Source of the DNA: Apostichopus japonicus
Taxonomy: Eukaryota; Echinodermata; Holothuroidea; Aspidochirotida; Stichopodidae
Length of the DNA: 64,000 bases
Direction of reading: 5' to 3'
Assembly (NCBI RefSeq): GCF_037975245.1
Contig: NC_092575.1
Coordinates: forward strand, 16,009,310-16,073,309
Below are positions 57,573-64,000 of this stretch, piece by piece. The notes beneath the pieces were generated by a model. The model did not search any database. It saw only the letters and a list, made by a program, of their open reading frames with translations, and had not been told where the DNA came from. Each line of letters starts with the position of its first letter. Positions within the stretch are counted from its first letter, which is position 1. Made by a program: the position numbers and the translations under genes.

Positions 57573-59353
57573 GAAGTAGGCAGGGACGTAGCCAGGGGGG
57601 AGCAGGGGGAGCGACCGCTCCCCCCCTTTCAGTGTCGATTTTTTTTTTTTTAAACTGTCGTTTTTTTAGCATGGTATTTTGTCAGTGCTCTTTTGATCTT
57701 GAATACTCGTCAGCTCCGTTAACTCGATTGTAATCGTAGTAACATTCACGCCTACTGATTCAACTACTTACTTAGTTTGACAGATGCAATTAGCTAAATT
57801 TAGCTTATAGCCAATTACAAGCCTACAGTTGGCCACTGCGTAATAAAATACATATTGCCTACCTAACCGCACTCCATGGAATGTCACGAACTGTATGCAC
57901 AAGAACATCGACAACGTTCGTTCTATGAGTCGTCCTAAGTTGTTGCACGAACAGCATGTTATGAAGCTAAGCTAGCAATCGTACGTGATACGCACTTCCT
58001 ATAATAAGTATTACACTTTTAATACACTGCGATAACGATATTTGTTTTTAGGCCACTGCATATCTGGCTATATTACAAAATATGAAAGTTTATATTGTCC
58101 ATCAGTTAAGTTCGTCAAATATATTAAAGTCCAGACGTTGGACAATAAACAAGAATCATCCCACTGGAAAAATTGTAAAAGAGCACTATGTTTGTCTTTC
58201 TGATATATTATGTAAAAGAACATGTAAAAGAATTCAAACAGGAAACAAAATCTGCTGATAATGATATCATATGATCAGGGGCGTAGCCAGTATATAGCAC
58301 TGTAGGCCCGGGCCTACATTTTTTTGGCCAAGTTATCTTTCTTTTAAAACACCCATAATTCAAATCGATAAGCTTGCTGGACGAGTTTAGGAGTCTATAG
58401 ACAGGAACAACTATTGAAATGAACGTAGCAAGATTATGGCTAAATTAGGTGACCTATTCTTCTGTCATCTAGGCTGTCATTTCTATCGCGCCGAAAAAGA
58501 CTAGGATCCGATCTTGTCAGTTTTTTAACATGTAGTTAGGAACCCGTTTACGCAGATAATATTTCAGTTGAGAAAACAGTTGAGAAATTTGCATCAGATG
58601 GCAATCGTCGGATAGCTCTCGCCTTCTATTATTAGGCTAACTTAAACATTTACTAGCTACAGTTGTATCAAAGACATTTCTGGCAGGCGCGTAGCCAGGA
58701 ATTTGCCAAGGGAGGGGCGAAACTGAAGACTCGGCATTGCAAACTATCTAAGCGTAGCGCCACCATAGTTGGCGCGAAGCGTACAAGAACATTTTGGCTG
58801 AAAATGCCTCCCAGATCGCTGGAAATGGCACTTCCCAGGCCTTGTCAGTTGCATCTTAGCATTTTCTCTTTTGAAAATACTAGCGATATCATAAAAACAT
58901 TTAAAAAAATATGCTCAAGGGGGGGGGGGGGCGGCTGCCCCCTTCGCCCCCCTCCCATTGGCTACGCGCCTGATTTCTGGCCTATCTTTGTATCTACAAG
59001 TATCAGAAGTTGAAAAGTAAGACTACTCTGTACATGTACCTTGCTGATTTTAATACATTATGTAGTATTGAATTACTTACTATTTTAACTCGTTTGTTTT
59101 TTGGGGTTTAAAAGTGATATTGAATGAGGTGTCTCAAGTTAGCAAGAGGCCAGGGAACCAGAATGAACACTCGGAAAGGGCCGTTTCCGGCCATCTGGGG
59201 GGTTTGTAAAACCAAATTTTTTTCTTGTACGCTCCGCGCCAACCGATGGTGGCGCTCCGCTCAGATAGTCGTGCCTACAACTTTGAAAATCCATATCAAT
59301 CTCAAAAAAGTGCTCCCCCCTTTCAAATTCCTGGCTACGTCGCTGGATGTAGG
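57573..59353. mobile_element. hAT-like non-autonomous element, about 1.77 kb, containing a nested MITE
   Basis: The outer element 57581-59345 begins CAGGGACGTAGCCAGG and ends CCTGGCTACGTCGCTG (inverse CAGCGACGTAGCCAGG, one mismatch). GAAGTAGG (57573-57580) and GATGTAGG (59346-59353) match at 7 of 8 bases as target duplication. It includes another CAGGGGCGTAGCCAG word at 58276 and the inner insertion at 58684-58972. The right part (59170-59275) shares words with 3375-3480. There is no transposase frame. Confidence 0.7.
58676..58980. mobile_element. Nested hAT MITE with perfect 8-bp TSD
   Basis: The element 58684-58972 (289 bp) has ends CAGGCGCGTAGCCAGG and, inverted, CAGGCGCGTAGCCAATGG. It has perfect ATTTCTGG copies at 58676-58683 and 58973-58980. 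The interior carries an inverted version of the family core (AAGCGTACAAGAACATTTTG and GGAAATGGCACTTCC) seen near 3375-3480 and 59170-59275. Confidence 0.85.
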
Positions 59354-59995
59354 CCTATAATACGTCACTTAACCTTTCACTGAGATCAATTAAGCGACAC
59401 GTGTGTGTAACTTAATCGTACCCCCTGGAAACTCTCAAACTCTAATACATAAAATGCCAAACGACTATTTGCATGTCGTTCGACCATCTTACAATGCGGA
59501 TGCTGATGTTGTTAATAACTCTAGTGTGTTTACACAGTAGTGCCTGGGCATCAATATGTTAACGTTGTAGATGTCCACATTGCAGAAGCTGATTGGACAA
59601 TCTAACAGCAGACGACAATATTTCCTATCGGTAAAATAGCTAGGATAATTTCAGCATTCATGCATTATCATAAAAACATGGAAGGCTACCACACTAAGAA
59701 ATCTATAACCAAATTTACCACAGATAATGTTTAACAAGAAAGTGCAAGAATGTAACTCGCTTTGTTACATTCATTGACAATTTAGATAATTGCTGGTCAC
59801 ATGACTACCACCTGAGTAAGAGCAATTAATACACGTAGAATAACGTGACAACACTACTGTACCACCGGTCTGAACCAATTATCATCGTGCACGATCACAA
59901 CACTGCTGTTTACGCGTTTCTACACTTGTATTACTGCCAATGTTAAATTAAATAGCGTACATTTTGTAGTTTCTGTCTCATCTGATAACATAACC
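59354..59995. other. 5-prime flank of ERP29
   Basis: AT-rich sequence with no coding content. It should contain the ERP29 promoter, but no core element was identified with confidence. Confidence 0.4.
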
Positions 59996-62900
59996 ATGTT
60001 TCCACGTGTATTTTCACTCGCTTTCGTAGCAACTGTGTGTCTCACTTTGCTGAACCAGTGTTGTCAGGCGACAAACGTGCCAGGGTCCGTGTCGCTGAAT
60101 TCACTCACGTTCGATAAGGTACATTTATAATCGAACTTAAAAAAAAATAGGCTATCCGTTCCACTGTGAAGTGTCAGTGACTGTAACACGACAGGGCTAG
60201 CTAGGCTATGGTTCGGTCTGTCTGTATCCTTACTTGCTAGGGGGTTTATATGAATACGTAGCACAAACCTGTTTCATCTAAGACTTAGCCTAGGACGTAT
60301 ATTATATTCTAGGCTAGGTGTATGCTAGTTGCAATGGTCTACCCAGTCTAAACAATAACGTAGGCAGTAACACTAGCAAGTAACAGTTAGGCCCACTGCA
60401 GGACATATTAATACAGTATTTAGCAATAGACCTAGCCTAGTTAGGCCTATTAAAGTGTTACTGTCTAATCCTAATGTTACGTACTGACCACTGACACCAT
60501 TTTGGTAAATTTGTATCATAATAATTCTTATAAAACCCTTAATCCAGCTAGACATAATGAGCTAATAAACTACATTATCTGTGTAAACTTACCTCACCCA
60601 CCGCAATGCAGTCGTATCCAAAAGGAGTATGGTTTACAAGAGTTTGCCATGCTTTGATTTGTCGATGAGGAATGCTACATGCTAATAACATGAGAATTAC
60701 TTTTAAAGAGAAATTTTGATGCTAGACATTGTAAAACATACATGGTGATAAACTATTCTAGCCTAGGCATACAGTCTTAGTTGAAATCCCATTGACCTAA
60801 TGCCTTATTTATTTTGTTCCTGAATCATGATATGATTGAGTGATGGCTAAGCCTTCTGTTCCCCAGGAAATGCATCACAGTACAGTAGGTGGACTGTGAT
60901 GTCATCTGTGGAGATGTTTCAAAAGCTTGTACTTTACGCGTACAGTAACCAAAAGTTCTTATTCCAAAAATTATCTGTGAAACCCATTCATTTGGAATGT
61001 TTGCTTATAATGGTCATCACTAAAGGTTGGTGTGTACGTACCATTTGGTCAAAAAGTTAACTGAGAGTTTGAGACCATGGTTTTATAGGGATGAGCCATG
61101 ATGATCAGAAAATAACCATGATGACTGAAGTATGTATGTAAACAGCTGTTGTGATTTAGTTGGACAATAAAATAAAGGAACGTCACTAATAAGGACTTTG
61201 GCTCCTCAGTGCAGGCATAAATGTTAAAATTTACTCCATTGTTTTTTACATTTTAATAACTCGACCAAAGCATGGTCATTTAATTTTATATGAACAACAA
61301 AGCGCTTTGTTATAATAGGCCATGAAAGTGTAAATACAATGTTTTCCTATTGATTTTAATGTTGCAATTATGGAACTATGGCCTGTGTGTTAGTCTAAGT
61401 AGTCCAGCCACTTGAATTGATGATCCTAAGATGATGAAAGGTTCATTTCTCAAGAATTACATGTGGTTTACATGAAATGCTTAGTCTATTTATCAGAATT
61501 TTGTACCTAAAGTCATCCTTTACAAAACCATGATGATTCAAAGAGCAGACTCAAGTATCACATCTAATAGCAAATTTATGTGCAAGCTTGCTGGCCAAGG
61601 TACTAAAATGATGAAGATGCCTAAAGCATTTTGTACATGGTACCTTTCTAGTTTAATATGTATGACATAAATTAATTCATAAATCTTTAAGATATCTATG
61701 CAAAGCGTAGAACCTTCTGGAGGTTCTCTATGACAGCTTCACCTGATTCAGCAAACTTTATCTCAGGAACTCAATTTAAATATTCCATCTCTGAGTATGC
61801 ACAAATTTATGAGTATTTGCTTCTCTCTGATGTTGTACTGTGTATTCTGGGTGCTCATGCAGAGTGCCTAGTTAGTTACAAGTTATCGACAACTGTACAG
61901 TTTCACCTCGTTCCCCGAGTTCAACCCATTCTTGAATAGGTCACAAACTTGAAAACCTTTTAGTCTGTGATTCAAAAAGTAATCTATCTGTGTTTAATGA
62001 CAAATAAATTAGCCTATTTGGTTTCAAATTCTCCAATTTCATAAAATGGTTCCTCTTTTGTTTCCATCTCATTTATTGAATTTAAATGTATGCACTCTTT
62101 GTGCTACACATTCATTGTCTTTTATGTACATACAGTATAAACATTAGTTATGTAAGTATATTTACACCAAGTGTTGACGTGATCGACTGCGTGTTCAATT
62201 ACTTAGAAACGTCGTTTGACTAAAAATACATTCTCTTGCACATGATGCTTTTGATTTTCCAATACAGTAAATACAGAATATTGATAGTAAAAAAAATTTT
62301 CATTGAATTAATAAAAGAACTACCTCACCAGTTACATAGAAGCATACTTCATATTTGGAATCAGTTTTCATAATCAACATGTCAAATGTAGAAAAAACAA
62401 ATACATGCATTCTGTGAAAGGTTCATTGCAGTTCAGTTAAACCATTTGGTTAACAAATCGTTGTTTCATTTTTGCAAAATATAATGTTCTACTTCGAGAA
62501 AAGATTGAAAATTGTTTGATAGTAATGCCTATGTAAACAATCATGAATGATATTTAATGCATAGAAGAAATAACTCTCGTAAATTTTAAATGAACACATT
62601 TTTGCCAATACTGTACATGCATCCCAGAAAGATATCTTTAGTTTCTATTTCAATAATTTGTTTATTCCTTACAGATTATAAGTAAGCACCGAGCTGTGTT
62701 GGTTAAGTTTGATGAGTCCTACCCTTACGGAGAGAAACAAGACCAATTCAAGGAAGTGGCCAAGAAGAGTGCATCTCAACCTGACTTACTTGTGGCATCA
62801 GTGGGCATTCAAGGTATGTATTTAGTGGAAATAATAATTGATTTCAGGTAGAGAAAGGAAGGGGGGGGGGGAGAAAGGAGAAAGGGGTTGGTTTGGGAAA

Positions 62901-63716
62901 CAAAAAAGGGGCAGGTGACATCTTCCTTGCATGAGAGATGTTCAGATTGCTGTTTTAGCTTCTTTTTCTTTCTTAGATCTATAAGAGGAAGAAGAAAAGT
63001 ATTAAAGAGGCAAGAGGTGATACAAAAATTACAAAACAGCAGAGTTTTCAAATCCTGTACAAAAGGAGTACTCAGGTGTCCACTTCGCAAACAATATTTG
63101 CCCGGGATTTGGTGGTATTAGTTAATATTTAGCATATACAAGTCTTTGGGAAATTAAGTATCCTCGTACTCAATATTTATTTTCTATCTCTCTCTCTCTC
63201 TCTCTCGCCTCAGACTATGGAGACAAAGAAAACAGTGATCTGGCCGAAAGGTTTGGCGTTGTAAAGGAAGATTTTCCCGTCCTGAAGCTCTTCGTTCAAG
63301 GTAAAGACGATCCCATAGATTACACCGGTGACTTAACCAGTGGTGACGTCAGTGCCTTCATATCAGCAAATACCGGACTCTGGATGGGGAGTGAACACTG
63401 CCTGGAAGAATTTGACGAACTGGCGAAGAGATTCATGAAAGCTTCAGCCGAGGAGAGAGACACCATCCTGGCCGCTGCAGAAGAGAAGAAAGGAGAGCTG
63501 GAGGACGAGAAGGAACAGAAATCGGGTACGCTCTACGTCGCAATCATGAAGAAGATAAAGGAGAAGGGTGACACATTCCCCAGTGAGGAGACAAAGAGGG
63601 TTAAGACGCTCCTCACCAAAAAGATAACGGATGAAAAGAAGGCAGCGTTTGAAGCTAGGCTGAATATCCTAGCAGCTTTCAGATTCGCTGCTGAAAATGT
63701 GAAAGAAGAGTTATGA
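59996..63716 (+). CDS. ERP29: Endoplasmic reticulum resident protein 29 (Windbeutel type)
   Basis: Three exons: 59996-60118, 62675-62813, 63214-63716, giving 765 nt (254 aa; human 261). Residues 1 to about 25 are a signal peptide ([20 protein letters not shown]). A thioredoxin-like domain follows, with [28 protein letters not shown] and [16 protein letters not shown]. The CXXC redox motif is absent, as in all ERp29 proteins, so it is a non-redox chaperone. The C-terminal all-helical ERp29 domain covers about residues 150-250, including [10 protein letters not shown], and ends in KEEL, the ER retrieval signal used by ERp29. ERp29 helps secretory protein folding and export; fly Windbeutel is needed for Pipe export. 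The second-intron acceptor follows a (TC)n run. Confidence 0.96.
60119..62674. other. ERP29 intron 1
   Basis: A 2.56-kb AT-rich intron. It contains AGGCCTA-type words (60280-60470) but no recognised element or exon. Confidence 0.7.
63186..63207. repeat. (TC)n tract forming the polypyrimidine tract of an acceptor
   Basis: A TC dinucleotide run ends just before CGCCTCAG at the ERP29 exon 3 acceptor. Confidence 0.9.
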
Positions 63717-63927
63717 TTCACACAATGTTCAATATGATAGTGACGTTACTTGAGACCCAAAGTGATTCTTTCATTAGGCATACATGACCAATATCGTAAG
63801 AATTGTAATTTTCATGGGGAAAATTTATTCTGATGAATTAGCAGGGGAGACTGTATGGAAGGGAAGTGGGAGTTTGTGAGAACTGCCTTTACAAATTATT
63901 CACATTCTGTAAAGGTGCTTGAATATT

Positions 63928-63933
63928 AATAAA
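63928..63933 (+). promoter_or_regulatory. Polyadenylation signal of ERP29
   Basis: AATAAA lies 212 bases past the stop codon. The window ends shortly after. Confidence 0.65.
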
Positions 63934-64000
63934 TATGAGCTTTGATTGAAACAGTTCTCAGAAAATCATGTTACAAATGTGAAATCTAACAGTGCATAAA

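Overview
This is animal (metazoan) nuclear DNA. It is AT-rich, with GT-AG introns of a few hundred bases to about 3 kb, no operons, and dense transposon debris. The gene set, the intron-rich structure and recurrent AGGCCTA-type words suggest a marine invertebrate, probably a deuterostome such as an echinoderm. That placement is inference only.

Six complete protein genes were assembled by joining exons in frame at GT-AG sites. From left to right they are GNB1L (minus, 8 coding exons, 323 aa), an unnamed WD40-repeat protein (plus, 9 exons, 381 aa), MED31 (minus, 4 exons, 208 aa), MRPS23 (plus, 5 exons, 175 aa), GLOD4 (plus, 9 exons, 301 aa) and ERP29 (plus, 3 exons, 254 aa). GNB1L and the WD40 gene are head to head, as are MED31 and MRPS23, so each pair could share a promoter region. 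A possible first exon of a nuclear-encoded mitochondrial protein lies on the minus strand near the left edge. The genes are unrelated housekeeping functions: PIKK/TTT-linked WD40 protein, transcription Mediator, mitochondrial ribosome, glyoxalase-like protein and ER secretory factor. There is no evidence of a joint pathway.

Between MRPS23 and GLOD4 sits a full-length Ty3/gypsy LTR retrotransposon (minus strand, 38637-43406). Its 173-bp LTRs are identical by eye and it has a perfect CACAT target duplication. A 1354-codon gag-pol frame is open, but its first 40 or so codons lie in another frame, separated at a TTTTTTC run.

The rest is repeat-rich. Four copies of a TTAA-flanked MITE of about 365 bp lie in introns of four different genes. 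There is a series of hAT-type elements with 8-bp target duplications, one carrying a transposase remnant and one nested inside another. Also present are LINE fragments, tRNA-derived SINE-like sequences, a 25-bp minisatellite of about 30 copies (5005-5910), a repeat of about 60 bp in GLOD4 intron 1, and a TA microsatellite. The left 7 kb and 54.5-60 kb are mostly transposon remains.
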